Notes: a model not told the origin generated them from the letters alone. A stretch of 64,000 nucleotides of DNA from Hymenobacter canadensis (GCF_027359925.1 NZ_CP114767.1:3162001-3226000); one strand, 5' to 3'; positions 1 through 9,096 are shown, counted from the first letter of the stretch. A program made the numbers and translations.

Positions 1-288
1 AATGAGGACGTGGTAATCGTTTTGGCGGGCCACTTCCTCAATACCATTAATAGCCAGCGAGAAGAAATGGTTGTTCACTTCCGGAATCACGACCCCAATG
101 GTCTTGCTGATGTTGCGCCGCAGGCTGCTGGCGTATTCATTGGGGCGGTAGTCCAGCTCGGCGGCCAGGGCCCGCACCCGCTCCTTGGTCTGTGGCGACA
201 CTTCGTAGCTGTCCTGCAGGGCACGCGATACGGTGGCAATGGACAGGTTCAGCTCCTGGGCGAGCCGTTTCAGGTTGACGGGGTTCAT
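1..288 (-). CDS. LacI-family transcriptional regulator, N-terminal part (cut by window edge)
   Basis: The 96 visible codons begin with an ATG at 288 and run off the left edge in frame. Residues 1-50 form a LacI-type helix-turn-helix (MNPVNLKRLAQELNLS, IATVSRALQD), followed by the hinge segment (DYRPNEYASSLRR) and the start of the periplasmic-binding-protein-like effector domain (TIGVVIPEVNNHFFS). This family binds palindromic operators and releases or changes binding on sugar binding. It is divergent from the SusC/SusD and glycosidase genes to the right, so it is probably their local regulator. The ligand cannot be told from the visible part. Confidence 0.93.
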   Translation of the reverse strand, partial: MNPVNLKRLAQELNLSIATVSRALQDSYEVSPQTKERVRALAAELDYRPNEYASSLRRNISKTIGVVIPEVNNHFFSLAINGIEEVARQNDYHVLI

Positions 289-480
289 GCAGGAAACTAA
301 ACCAGGCGAAAAAGAACGCGGATGCAGCGCGAGCCGAAAGGCTGTGCCGGGTAAATCTAACGCATTTCACGTAATGCCCCGCTGCTGCGGAGCACGCCGG
401 GCTACCGGCCAAACGCGGCTGGCAGAACGGGTTGAGATGCCGGTCGGCGGGCTGCCCGGAGTGCTGGAGGCGTAATTTGA

Positions 481-494
481 TGTAAACGTTTGCG
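481..494. promoter_or_regulatory. Operator-like palindrome for a LacI-family regulator
   Basis: The sequence TGTAAACGTTTGCG has a perfect AAACGTTT core with a central CG. Its 12-base form GTAAACGTTTGC differs from its own reverse complement at only one symmetric pair. A central CpG in such a palindrome is typical of LacI/CcpA-family operators. It sits between the divergent regulator and susC, and a TTTG (476-479) just upstream could be a -33 element. Binding by the neighbouring regulator is inferred. Confidence 0.6.
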
Positions 495-525
495 TAGATA
501 AACCCGCATTCGGCGTGCCGCATCG

Positions 526-550
526 CTGCTAAATGTACTGTACTTAGCAG
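526..550 (+). other. Perfect stem-loop in the susC leader
   Basis: Arms CTGCTAA (526-532) and TTAGCAG (544-550) pair perfectly around an 11-base loop, ATGTACTGTAC. There is no T-run after it, so it is not a typical terminator. It could be a second regulator site or an mRNA leader structure. Confidence 0.4.
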
Positions 551-708
551 AGCGAAGGCTGATGAGTGACCACTAACTTCGTCTTGTTTGCTCGCTCTTC
601 CAACTGCTGAAAACAGCTTCTGCCTTGTCTCTGGCAGGGCCTTGAGCGGCTTACAGGCTGCGCTCCGGCTTCCGTTCTCCGATTTGCCACACCTCAATTC
701 CCACTTGT

Positions 709-3700
709 ATGACTCGTTCTTTACTTGCCTTTCCGCTCCGCTGGGCTGCCACACCGCTAGCGCTACTACCAGCTCTGGCATTGGCGCTGCCGGCCGGCCC
801 GGCCTACGCGGCCGTGGTACGGCCCACCGCTCCGGTGGCCGATATCACCGTAAAAGGGCGAATTCTGGATGAACGGGGCGCGGGCCTGCCCGGCGTGAAC
901 GTGGTAGTAAAAGGCACTTCCAACGGTACCCAGACCGACGCCGACGGCCGCTACTCCATCACGGCCGCCGAGGATGCCACGCTGGTGTTCAGCTTCATTG
1001 GCTACCTGCCGCAGGAAGTGGCGGTAGGCGGCCGCACCTCCGTGAACGTTTCGCTGGCACCCGACAACAAGACGCTAAGCGAAGTGGTGGTGGTGGGCTA
1101 CGGCGTGCAGGAGAAAAAGCTGCTTACCACATCCATTGCCTCGGTTTCGGCCAAGGATGTGGAGCTGATTCCGGTGGCCTCGCCGTCGGAAGCGCTGGTG
1201 GGTTTGGTGGCCGGGGCGCAGATTACGGAGCCGTCGGGCGAGCCGGGCGCGGGCGCCGTGATTCGTATCCGGGGGCTGGGCTCGATTTCGGCCGGCAACT
1301 CGCCGCTGTACGTGGTGGACGGTTACCCGCTCAACAGCGCCGACAACTACAACCAGATTCCGCCCGGCGACATCCAGAGCATCCAGATTCTGAAAGACGC
1401 GGCGGCCTGCGCCATTTACGGCTCGCGCGGCGGCAACGGCATCGTCATCGTGACTACCAAGCGCGGGCAGGCCGGCAAAACGCGCTTCAGCTTCAATGCC
1501 AACACCGGCATTCAGCAGGTGGCCAAAACCGTGGACGTGCTCAACCGCGACCAGTACCTGGACTACCTCAAGGAGTCGTTTACGAACGGCGGCCGCGTGA
1601 TTCCGGCGGCCCTGCAGGCAGACCCCAACACCCTGGCCGATACCGACTGGCAGGATGAGATTTTCCGGACCGGCGTGCAGCAGAACTACCAGCTGTCAGC
1701 GTCGGGCGGGGCGGAGAAAAGCCGGTTCTACATTTCGGGCGGCTACTTCAAGCAAACGGGCATCGTGAAGGGCACCGGTTTCGAGCGGTTTTCGCTGCGG
1801 GCCAACTATGACGCGCAGCTAAGCAACAAGCTGAAAATCGGGCTGAACCTGGCGCCTTCGTTTGCCCGCACCGACGTGCGGCCGATTTCGGGCAGCTACA
1901 ATGGCGGCAACATCACGGGCGGCGGCCCGGGCGGCGAAACGGCCGCCGTGACGACGGCCCTGATTCTGGCGCCCGTGGTGCCGGCCCGCCTCGGCAACGG
2001 CGACTACGGCCTGATCAGCAATGCCTTCCCGGCCAACACCATCACCATCAGCGACCTGCTGAACCCGATTGCGCCGCTGGACCTCTACCAGGACCGCGCC
2101 AACGCCGTGCGGGCGCTGGGCAGCACCTTTCTCGATTTTGAGGTGATAAAGGGCCTGAACCTGCGCACCAACTTCGGGGCCGAGCTGCTGGCCAACCGCC
2201 GCGGCATCTACGTGCCGGCCACGCTGCCCACCAACAACTCGCGCAGCGCCAACCTCTCGAATCCGGTGCTCAACAACATCGACGCGCGGCAGCTCAACAA
2301 CACCAACTACAACTGGGTGTGGGAAAATACGGCCACCTACAACCGTACGCTGGGCCTCGACCACAACGTGACGCTGCTGGCTGGCTACGCAGCCCAGTAC
2401 AACATCAACGAAAGCAGCAACGTGCTGGGGCAGACCGGCACTTACACCAACACGTCGGTGGAATACGTGACCGGCGCGGGCCAGATTTTCGGCGGCGCCG
2501 GCTACTCGGCCAACTCGCTGAGCTCGGTGTTTGGCCGCGTGGATTATGCCTTTAAGGAGCGCTACATTCTGACGGCGGCCCTGCGCACCGATGGCTCGTC
2601 GCGCTTCGGGCCCGACAACCGCTACGCCACGTTCCCGTCGGTGGCGGCGGCCTGGCGGGTGGGCGAGGAAGCCTTCGTCAAGGCCATTCCAGCCATCAGT
2701 GAGCTGAAGCTGCGCGCCAGCTACGGCGTGACCGGAAACAACAACATCGGCGACTACTCTTACCAGAGCTACCAGCAGAGCGCCAACTACGTGTTCGGCA
2801 CCAACACCGGCACCCGCGCCTTCGGGTTTGCGCCCAACGGCGTGGCCCTGCGCGACCTCACCTGGGAAACCAACACCCAGTTTGATGCCGGCCTCGACGT
2901 GGGTTTGTTCGGCGACCGGCTATACCTGACGGTGGCCGCCTACCAGCGCAACACCACCGACCTGCTGCTCAATCGCAACATTCCGGCCGTCATCGGCTAC
3001 TCCACGCGGGCCTTGGCTAACGTGGGCGAGGTGCGCAACCGCGGCGTGGAATTCCAGCTGAACACGGCCAACTTCGTGGGCAGTGACTTCACCTGGAACA
3101 CGGCCGCCAACCTGTCGTTCAACCGCAACCAGGTGATGGCGCTGGCCGGCGAAAACGACCAGCTGCTCTACGACGCGGTGTTTGGCTACACCAGCTCCAT
3201 CCGGGTGGTGCCGGGCCAGCCGCTGGGCCTGTTCTACGGCTACGAGCAGATTGGCGTGTACCGCGACCAGGCCGACGTGGACAGCAGCCCCAAGTTCGGG
3301 ACCGGGGCCACCGTGCCCGGCGACATCAAGTACGCCGACAAGAACGGCGACGGGGTGATTAATGCTGGCGACATCGACGTTATCGGCAATCCGTTCCCAG
3401 ACTTCACTTTTGGCCTGCAGAACACCTTCGGCTACAAGCGCCTGTCGCTAGCCGTGACGCTGCAGGGCTCACAGGGCAACGACGTTCTGTATGGCGGCGA
3501 CCGGTATGTAAACAACTTCCCCGGCCAGGCCAACGCCCGCACCAACGTGCTGGACCGCTGGCGCTCGGCCGACAACCCCGGCAACGGCATGGAGCCCCGC
3601 GCCACCTCCAGCCCGTCACCGTCTATTCGGGAGTTCAGCTCGCGATTCGTGCACGACGCCTCGTTTCTGCGCGTGCGCAACGTGACGGTGCGCTACAACA

Positions 3701-3906
3701 TTCCGACGGAATGGGCTAAGCGCGGCGGCCTGCAGAGCGCCGGCATTTACGTGGCCGCGCAGAACCTGTACACCTTCACCAAGTACTTCGGCTACAACCC
3801 CGAGGCCAATAACTTCGGCAACACCACGCAGCCCACCTACGGCGTCGACCAAGGCTCCTACCCCATGGCCCGCACCATCACGCTGGGCGTAAACGTCGGC
3901 TTTTGA
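709..3906 (+). CDS. SusC/RagA-family TonB-dependent outer membrane receptor (PUL 1)
   Basis: This 1065-residue receptor imports oligosaccharides across the outer membrane with its SusD partner, powered by TonB-ExbBD. A signal peptide covers about residues 1-34. It is followed by a carboxypeptidase-like regulatory domain (about 46-120, VKGRILDERGAGLPG), the conserved LSEVVVVGYG segment, a plug domain (about 125-235, IRIRGLGS and SPLYVVDGYP) and a long beta-barrel ending in a terminal phenylalanine (GVNVGF). Unlike the second SusC in the window it has no STN signalling domain, which agrees with control by the adjacent LacI-type regulator rather than FecR. The plug has CAIYGSRGGNG, a small variant of the usual SAIYGSRGANG. 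It is the first gene of a co-directional run reaching uxuA. Confidence 0.95.
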   Translation: MTRSLLAFPLRWAATPLALLPALALALPAGPAYAAVVRPTAPVADITVKGRILDERGAGLPGVNVVVKGTSNGTQTDADGRYSITAAEDATLVFSFIGYLPQEVAVGGRTSVNVSLAPDNKTLSEVVVVGYGVQEKKLLTTSIASVSAKDVELIPVASPSEALVGLVAGAQITEPSGEPGAGAVIRIRGLGSISAGNSPLYVVDGYPLNSADNYNQIPPGDIQSIQILKDAAACAIYGSRGGNGIVIVTTKRGQAGKTRFSFNANTGIQQVAKTVDVLNRDQYLDYLKESFTNGGRVIPAALQADPNTLADTDWQDEIFRTGVQQNYQLSASGGAEKSRFYISGGYFKQTGIVKGTGFERFSLRANYDAQLSNKLKIGLNLAPSFARTDVRPISGSYNGGNITGGGPGGETAAVTTALILAPVVPARLGNGDYGLISNAFPANTITISDLLNPIAPLDLYQDRANAVRALGSTFLDFEVIKGLNLRTNFGAELLANRRGIYVPATLPTNNSRSANLSNPVLNNIDARQLNNTNYNWVWENTATYNRTLGLDHNVTLLAGYAAQYNINESSNVLGQTGTYTNTSVEYVTGAGQIFGGAGYSANSLSSVFGRVDYAFKERYILTAALRTDGSSRFGPDNRYATFPSVAAAWRVGEEAFVKAIPAISELKLRASYGVTGNNNIGDYSYQSYQQSANYVFGTNTGTRAFGFAPNGVALRDLTWETNTQFDAGLDVGLFGDRLYLTVAAYQRNTTDLLLNRNIPAVIGYSTRALANVGEVRNRGVEFQLNTANFVGSDFTWNTAANLSFNRNQVMALAGENDQLLYDAVFGYTSSIRVVPGQPLGLFYGYEQIGVYRDQADVDSSPKFGTGATVPGDIKYADKNGDGVINAGDIDVIGNPFPDFTFGLQNTFGYKRLSLAVTLQGSQGNDVLYGGDRYVNNFPGQANARTNVLDRWRSADNPGNGMEPRATSSPSPSIREFSSRFVHDASFLRVRNVTVRYNIPTEWAKRGGLQSAGIYVAAQNLYTFTKYFGYNPEANNFGNTTQPTYGVDQGSYPMARTITLGVNVGF

Positions 3907-3908
3907 TT

Positions 3909-3994
3909 GAGTTGTCAGTTGCTGATTGTCAGTTGTCAGACAGGAATTTCAGCAAGAGCCTGACTAACAACTGACAACCGGCAACTGACAACTC
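3909..3994. repeat. Inverted repeat with GTTGTCAGTTG units between susC and susD
   Basis: A perfect 14-bp inverted repeat (GAGTTGTCAGTTGC at 3909-3922, GCAACTGACAACTC at 3981-3994) starts two bases after the susC stop. The inner segments also pair imperfectly, as the GTTGTCAG unit is repeated within each arm. It could dampen transcription into susD or stabilise the susC 3' end. It is unrelated in sequence to the main palindrome family in this window. Confidence 0.75.
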
Positions 3995-4021
3995 CGCTTC
4001 CTCCCTCCAAAATCTCCCACC

Positions 4022-5509
4022 ATGACTTTCAAGAAACTACTCACCAGAGCAGGCTGCGCGGCGTTGCTGGGGACCACCCTGCTGGGCACCACTGCCTGCG
4101 ACAAGGAATTCATCGACCTCAACGACCCCACCCGCATCCCCACCACCGAGGGCTACAACGACTCGCTCAGCCTTGTGACGGGCGTATCGGCGGCGTATGC
4201 AGGCCTACAGGACATCTATGGCAAGGCAGGCTCCAACAACGGGCTATTCGTGTTTGCCGAAGTGCCTTCCGACAACAGCACGTCGGTTATTTCGGGGCAG
4301 AACATCAATGAGTTTGACTTCTTCACCGTGACGCCCACCAACGCCCGGCTGCAGAGCCAGTGGACGGTGACTTACCGCACCATTGCGCGCTGCAACGTGA
4401 TTCTAACCCGCGGCGCAGCCGTGAAGCTGACAGAGGCCACCCGCAACCGCCTGTACGCGGAAGTGAAGTTTATCCGGGCCCTGGCCTACTTCAACGCCGT
4501 GCGCATCTGGGGCGACGTGCCGCTGGTGACCAGCGAAATTGCTACTATCGCCGACGCCTATACCTTTGGGCGCACGGCCACCGCGCAGGTCTACACCCAG
4601 ATTGAGCAGGACCTGCTGGACGCCGAAGCCAGCCTGCCCGTGACGCAGAACGCCGCCAATCTGGGCCGCGCCACCAAAGGCGCCGCGCAGGGTTTGCTGG
4701 GCAAAGTCTACCTCACCCAGAAGAAATACAACGAGGCCGCCGTCAAGCTCAAGCAGGTGATTGACGCCGGCACCTACGCGCTGCAGCCTACCTACGCCAA
4801 CATCTTCTCCCTCACGAACGAGATGAACAGCGAGATTCTGTTTGCGGTGCGCTACAGCAAGGGCGGCCTGGGCGTGGGCAGTCCGTTCGCCAACTACTTT
4901 GCCGTGACGCCGGCGCTGGTGGGCAACGTGGGCACCTCCGACCAGTTCAACATTATCCACCCCGACCTGGTGGCGGCCTTCACAGCTAGCGGCACTACCG
5001 ACACTCGCGCCGTGGCCTCGTATGGCGCCACCGCAGTAGGCGGCGTGAACACCTTCTACACCAAGAAATACGCCGACACGCCCACAGCCTCGCTGGACGC
5101 CGAAAACGACTGGATTGTGCTGCGCTACGCCGACGTGCTGCTGATGTACGCCGAGGCCCTGAACGAGCAGAACACGCCCGCGCTGGCCATCGCGCAGCTC
5201 AACCGGGTGCGCACCCGCGCCGGCGTGCCGGCTCTGGCCGCCACTGTCGTTCAGTCCGAGGTGAAGCTGGCGCTGGAGCGCGAGCGGCGGCTGGAGCTGA
5301 ATATGGAAGGCCACCGCTGGTTTGACCTGCTGCGCACCGACCGCGCCATTCCAGTGATGAACGCCTTCTTCACGCAGTACAACATCCGGCCCAACAACGG
5401 CACCACCGGCACGCCCATTCAGGTGCAGACCTACGAGCTGCTGCAAGCATTACCCATCCAGGAAATCCAGACCAACCCGATCCTCACACAGAATCCGGGC
5501 TACAACTAG
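4022..5509 (+). CDS. SusD/RagB-family surface glycan-binding lipoprotein (PUL 1)
   Basis: The 495-residue product is the lid lipoprotein that pairs with the upstream SusC. It has a lipobox ending in Cys26 (LLGTTACDKEF), an N-terminal SusD-like region (about 27-240) with tetratricopeptide-like helices (EVKFIRALAYFNAVRIWGDVP), and a C-terminal RagB/SusD domain with the family hallmarks YADVLLMYAEALNE, LNRVRTRAG and ERRLELNMEGHRWFDLLR. Length is normal for the family. It is translated 115 bases after susC across an inverted repeat. Confidence 0.95.
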   Translation: MTFKKLLTRAGCAALLGTTLLGTTACDKEFIDLNDPTRIPTTEGYNDSLSLVTGVSAAYAGLQDIYGKAGSNNGLFVFAEVPSDNSTSVISGQNINEFDFFTVTPTNARLQSQWTVTYRTIARCNVILTRGAAVKLTEATRNRLYAEVKFIRALAYFNAVRIWGDVPLVTSEIATIADAYTFGRTATAQVYTQIEQDLLDAEASLPVTQNAANLGRATKGAAQGLLGKVYLTQKKYNEAAVKLKQVIDAGTYALQPTYANIFSLTNEMNSEILFAVRYSKGGLGVGSPFANYFAVTPALVGNVGTSDQFNIIHPDLVAAFTASGTTDTRAVASYGATAVGGVNTFYTKKYADTPTASLDAENDWIVLRYADVLLMYAEALNEQNTPALAIAQLNRVRTRAGVPALAATVVQSEVKLALERERRLELNMEGHRWFDLLRTDRAIPVMNAFFTQYNIRPNNGTTGTPIQVQTYELLQALPIQEIQTNPILTQNPGYN

Positions 5510-5623
5510 AGTAAGTGTGTGTGAAAAAGTGCAGAACATGCCAAGCGCAACCAGGTCCCTGCAAGGGTCTGGCTGCCTTGGCGCACTGGCCCGCCCCTTT
5601 CTCCCCACCCTTTTCCACCCCTC

Positions 5624-7492
5624 ATGACTTCACTGAACCTGATGAAGGTGCTCACGGCCGCCGCCGCGCTGTTGCTGGGCACCTTTAGCAGCCGGCCGCT
5701 GCAGGCCCAGTCGGCACTGCTGCAAAATGCGCCGGGCCGTAGCGTACTGAGCCTCAACGGCAGCTGGAACTACATCATCGACCCCTACGAAAACGGCTTC
5801 TACGACTACCGCCGCGAGGCCTTCGACCAGTCGAAATCGGGCAAGGGCGGCTACTACGACAACGCCAAGCCCAGCAGCAAGCAAGAGGAAGAGCTGATTG
5901 AGTACGACTTCGACAAGTCGCAGGCCATGCAGATTCCGGGCGACTGGAACTCGCAGCGGCCGGAGCTGCTCTACTACGAAGGCACCATCTGGTACAAGAA
6001 AAGCTTCGCGCTGGCGCCCAAGCCCGGCAAGCGGTACTTCCTGTACTTCGGGGCCATCAACTACGAGGCGCACATTTACCTCAACGGCAAGAAGCTGGGC
6101 ATGCACAAGGGCGGCTTCACGCCGATTCAGTACGACATCACCAGCCAGCTCAGCGCCTCCGGCGACAACTTTGTGGTGGTGAAGGCCGACAACACCCGCC
6201 GTCCTGAGGAAGTCCCGACTATCAACACTGACTGGTGGAACTACGGCGGCATCACGCGCGACGTGTTTATTGCCGAAACGCCCGCCACCTACATCAGCGA
6301 CTACAAAGTACAGCTGGCCAAAGGCGACGCGAATACGGTGGCCGGCTACGTGCAGCTGGCCGGCGAGGGCCGCGCCAATCAGGCCGTGACGCTTAACATC
6401 GGCGAGGCCGGCCTCAAACAAACCGTGCAAACCAACCCCGAAGGCCGCGCCACGTTCAGTGTGCCGGCCAAAAAGCTGGCCCGCTGGTCGCCGCAGAGCC
6501 CCAGGCTGTACGCGGTGAGCTTGACGAGCAACTCCGACGCGGTGCAGGACCGCATCGGCTTCCGCCTGATTGAGACGCGGGGGCAGGACATCCTGCTCAA
6601 TGGCCGCAGCCTATACATGCGCGGCATCAGCATCCACGACGAAAACCCGCTGATTCCGGGCCGGGCGCGGGGCGAGGGGGATTTGCGCATGCTGCTGACC
6701 TGGGCCAAGGAACTGGGCTGCAACTACGTGCGCCTGGCTCACTACCCGCACAACGAAACCATGCTCAAGCTGGCCGACGAAATGGGCTTGCTGGTGTGGG
6801 CCGAAGTGCCGGTGTACTGGACCATTGCCTGGGAAAACCCGGCCACCTACCAGAACGCCGAGCAGCAGCTTACGGACCTGATTTCGATGGGGAAAAACCG
6901 CGCCAGCGTGGTGGTGTGGAGCGTGGGCAACGAAACGCCGCTGGGCGCGCCACGCCTGAAGTTCATGAGCAGCCTCGCCCAAAAAGCCCGCGCCCTCGAT
7001 GATACCCGCCTGATTTCGGCGGCCCTGGAGCTGCACCGCACCCCCGACAACGTGGTGCACGTGGACGACCCGCTGGGCGAGTTTCTGGATCTGACCAGCT
7101 TCAACGAGTACGCCGGCTGGTACTGGGGAGGCAAACCCGGCGAAATCACCAAGTACACCTTCGACATCAAGTACAACAAGCCAGTGATGGTCAGTGAGTT
7201 TGGCGGCGATGCGCTGGCCGGCTACCACGGCGACGCCAACACCCGCTGGAGCGAGGAATACCAGGAGGCGCTGTACGTGAACCAGCTGAAAATGCTGAGC
7301 ACCATCCCCGGCCTGCGCGGCATGACGCCCTGGATTCTGGCCGACTTCCGCGCCACCCGCCGCCAGCACCCGGTGTACCAGAACGGCTTCAACCGCAAAG
7401 GCCTGATTTCGAGCACCGGCCAGAAGAAAAAGGCCTACTACGTGCTGCAGGAATATTACCGCCAGATGGCCCGCAAATACGACGGAAAGTAA
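5624..7492 (+). CDS. Glycoside hydrolase family 2 enzyme (beta-glucuronidase/beta-galactosidase type)
   Basis: The 622-residue exported enzyme has a signal peptide (cleavage near LQAQ, residue 29), a jelly-roll sugar-binding domain (about 35-220, YYEGTIWYKKSF and NWWNYGGITRDV-like region), an immunoglobulin-like domain (about 225-315) and a TIM barrel (about 320-610). The general acid/base is Glu437 in WSVGNETP and the nucleophile is Glu525 in MVSEFGGDA. In GH2, specificity runs from beta-galactoside to beta-glucuronide and beta-mannoside and cannot be read from motifs alone. Co-location with fructuronate reductase and uxuA favours beta-glucuronidase. An alternative start is the ATG at 5642 (MKVLTAAAALLLG), which gives a more usual signal peptide. 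Confidence 0.9.
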   Translation: MTSLNLMKVLTAAAALLLGTFSSRPLQAQSALLQNAPGRSVLSLNGSWNYIIDPYENGFYDYRREAFDQSKSGKGGYYDNAKPSSKQEEELIEYDFDKSQAMQIPGDWNSQRPELLYYEGTIWYKKSFALAPKPGKRYFLYFGAINYEAHIYLNGKKLGMHKGGFTPIQYDITSQLSASGDNFVVVKADNTRRPEEVPTINTDWWNYGGITRDVFIAETPATYISDYKVQLAKGDANTVAGYVQLAGEGRANQAVTLNIGEAGLKQTVQTNPEGRATFSVPAKKLARWSPQSPRLYAVSLTSNSDAVQDRIGFRLIETRGQDILLNGRSLYMRGISIHDENPLIPGRARGEGDLRMLLTWAKELGCNYVRLAHYPHNETMLKLADEMGLLVWAEVPVYWTIAWENPATYQNAEQQLTDLISMGKNRASVVVWSVGNETPLGAPRLKFMSSLAQKARALDDTRLISAALELHRTPDNVVHVDDPLGEFLDLTSFNEYAGWYWGGKPGEITKYTFDIKYNKPVMVSEFGGDALAGYHGDANTRWSEEYQEALYVNQLKMLSTIPGLRGMTPWILADFRATRRQHPVYQNGFNRKGLISSTGQKKKAYYVLQEYYRQMARKYDGK

Positions 7493-7513
7493 CAAATGAC
7501 AACCACGACAAAG

Positions 7514-7612
7514 AACGTCATGAAGAGCGGAGCGAAGCATCTCGCGTGCAGTCATTGCAACGTTACTTCAACGTCAGCACGCGAGGTGCTTCGCTCTGCT
7601 CTGCACGACGTT
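7514..7612. repeat. Long palindromic repeat (main family) spanning a gene start
   Basis: Arms begin AACGTC (7514) and end GACGTT (7612); both carry a version of AGAGCGGAGCGAAGCATCTCGCGTGC. It begins 21 bases after the GH2 stop and overlaps the 5' end of the next reading frame. See the finding on start codons supplied by the repeat. Confidence 0.85.
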
Positions 7613-9061
7613 TCTAGATCGGGCAAGCTCCTCCTCGCCATTACCCTAGTCCTAGGCCTGTCTTCAACCGCCCAAGCCCAGCAACTCGACACCACCGAGT
7701 ACACGTTGCGCGTGGACGCCAAAAAGACCATCAACAACTCTGCTATTGATGGCAAGGCCGGCTTTTCGGCTTACAAAAGCTACGCCACGCGCTCCATGGC
7801 GCAGCTGTCGGGTTTCCGGCCGGGCACCGTGAAGCTGAGCAAGTACGGCGGGCGGCTGGACAAGCGCGCCAAGGCCACCGGCTTCTTCCATGTGCAGAAG
7901 ATAGATGGGCGCTGGTGGGCCATCGACCCTGCCGGCTACTACTTCCTGCACAACGCCCCTAACGACGTGCAGCCCGGCAGCTCGGAACGCACGCAAAAGG
8001 CGGTGAAGAACAAGTTCCGAGACCGAGCCGGCTGGATGACCGGCACCCGCAAGTTCCTGCTCGAAAACGGCTTCAACGGCACCGGAGCATGGTCGGCAAC
8101 CAAGGAAATACAGGCGGAAAACGCCCGCGCTGACAAGCCGCTGGCGTACACCGTGAACCTGGATTTCATGAGCAAGTACGGCGACAAGCGCGGCGGCACC
8201 TACGTGCAGCCCGGCCACAAAGGCTACCCCAACGACGTCATTTTCGTGTTTGACCCCGGCTTCGAGGAGTTTGTCGAGGAGCACGCCAAGCAGCTGGCGC
8301 AGTACCGCAACGACAAGAACCTGTTCGGCTACTTCTCCGATAACGAAATGCCACTGCTGCGCAAAAACCTGGACGGCTACCTCAAGCTGCCCCAGACCGA
8401 GCCCGGCTACCAGGCGGCCAAGAAGTGGGCCGACGCGCGCAGCATCACCCTGGAAACCATCACCGACCAGCACCGCCAGGAGTTTCTGGCCTACGCTGCC
8501 GACCGCTACTTCAGCATCGTGGCTAGGGCCATGAAGAAGTACGACCCCAACCACATGTACCTCGGCTGCCGCTTCCACGGCGCCCAGCGCTACTACCCCG
8601 AGCTGATGAAGGTGGCCGGCCAGTACCTCGACGCCATCAGCATCAACTACTACAACAACTGGACGCCCGAGCCGCGCTGGGTGCGCGAGTGGGAGCAGAC
8701 TGCCGGCAAGCCGTTTCTAGTGACGGAGTGGTACGTGAAGGGCGAAGACGCGCCCGGCCTGGCCAACACCGCCGGCGCCGGCTGGGTGGTGAAGACGCAG
8801 AATGACCGGGGCCTGTTCTACCAGAATTTCACGCTGGGCTTGCTGGAATCGAAGAATTGCGTGGGCTGGCACTGGTTTAAGTACCAGGACAACGACCCGA
8901 CGATTGTGGGCGCCGAGCCCTCGAACACCAACGCCAACAAGGGCATCGTGGACAACTACCTGAACCCCTACACGCCGCTGCTAAACAAGATGCGCGAGCT
9001 GAACCAACAGATGTACCTGCTGGCCGACTACTTCGACCAACACCAACCGTTGGTGCGGTAG
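7586..9061 (+). CDS. Agarase-like (GH50-like) clan GH-A glycoside hydrolase, start uncertain
   Basis: The mature part, from about 7680, is a TIM-barrel hydrolase resembling Bacteroidota proteins annotated as beta-agarase. The likely acid/base glutamate is in LFGYFSDNEMP (codon 8345-8347) and the nucleophile in FLVTEWYVKG (codon 8726-8728). A hydrophobic signal segment (LLLAITLVLGLSSTAQA) ends near 7678. The reading frame stays open back to ATG codons at 7496 and 7520, but that stretch encodes the palindromic repeat and would give a 60-residue leader. The GTG at 7586 gives a normal signal peptide and is chosen here. Substrate is unproven: the neighbours (GH10, CE6, uxuA) argue for a plant-type glycan rather than agar, so the agarase label may be misleading. 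Confidence 0.75.
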   Translation: MLRSALHDVSRSGKLLLAITLVLGLSSTAQAQQLDTTEYTLRVDAKKTINNSAIDGKAGFSAYKSYATRSMAQLSGFRPGTVKLSKYGGRLDKRAKATGFFHVQKIDGRWWAIDPAGYYFLHNAPNDVQPGSSERTQKAVKNKFRDRAGWMTGTRKFLLENGFNGTGAWSATKEIQAENARADKPLAYTVNLDFMSKYGDKRGGTYVQPGHKGYPNDVIFVFDPGFEEFVEEHAKQLAQYRNDKNLFGYFSDNEMPLLRKNLDGYLKLPQTEPGYQAAKKWADARSITLETITDQHRQEFLAYAADRYFSIVARAMKKYDPNHMYLGCRFHGAQRYYPELMKVAGQYLDAISINYYNNWTPEPRWVREWEQTAGKPFLVTEWYVKGEDAPGLANTAGAGWVVKTQNDRGLFYQNFTLGLLESKNCVGWHWFKYQDNDPTIVGAEPSNTNANKGIVDNYLNPYTPLLNKMRELNQQMYLLADYFDQHQPLVR

Positions 9062-9064
9062 AAC

Positions 9065-9096
9065 GACGTAGAGACGCGAATTCGCTTCTCTACGTC
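9065..9096. repeat. Short palindrome with GACGTAGAGACGCGAA arm
   Basis: Arms GACGTAGAGACGCGAA (9065-9080) and its near-perfect complement (9081-9096, one mismatch) abut with no loop. It starts four bases after a stop codon, like most palindromes in this window. Confidence 0.7.

Larger units (their letters stand above)
289..708. other. Gene-free divergent region between the LacI regulator and susC
   Basis: About 420 bases separate the two divergent starts. I see no plausible gene here. It holds an operator-like palindrome (481-494) and a perfect hairpin (526-550, arms CTGCTAA and TTAGCAG, 11-base loop). The long untranslated leader after the hairpin would be part of the susC transcript if transcription starts near the operator. 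No exact TAnnTTTG -7 box was found, so the promoter is unplaced. Confidence 0.6.

Noticed and set aside
4403..5446. A 347-codon open frame on the minus strand opposite susD
   Set aside because: It lies fully within a well-supported SusD gene; the sequence is low-complexity (Gly/Val/His-rich), as expected for the antisense of GC-rich codons.
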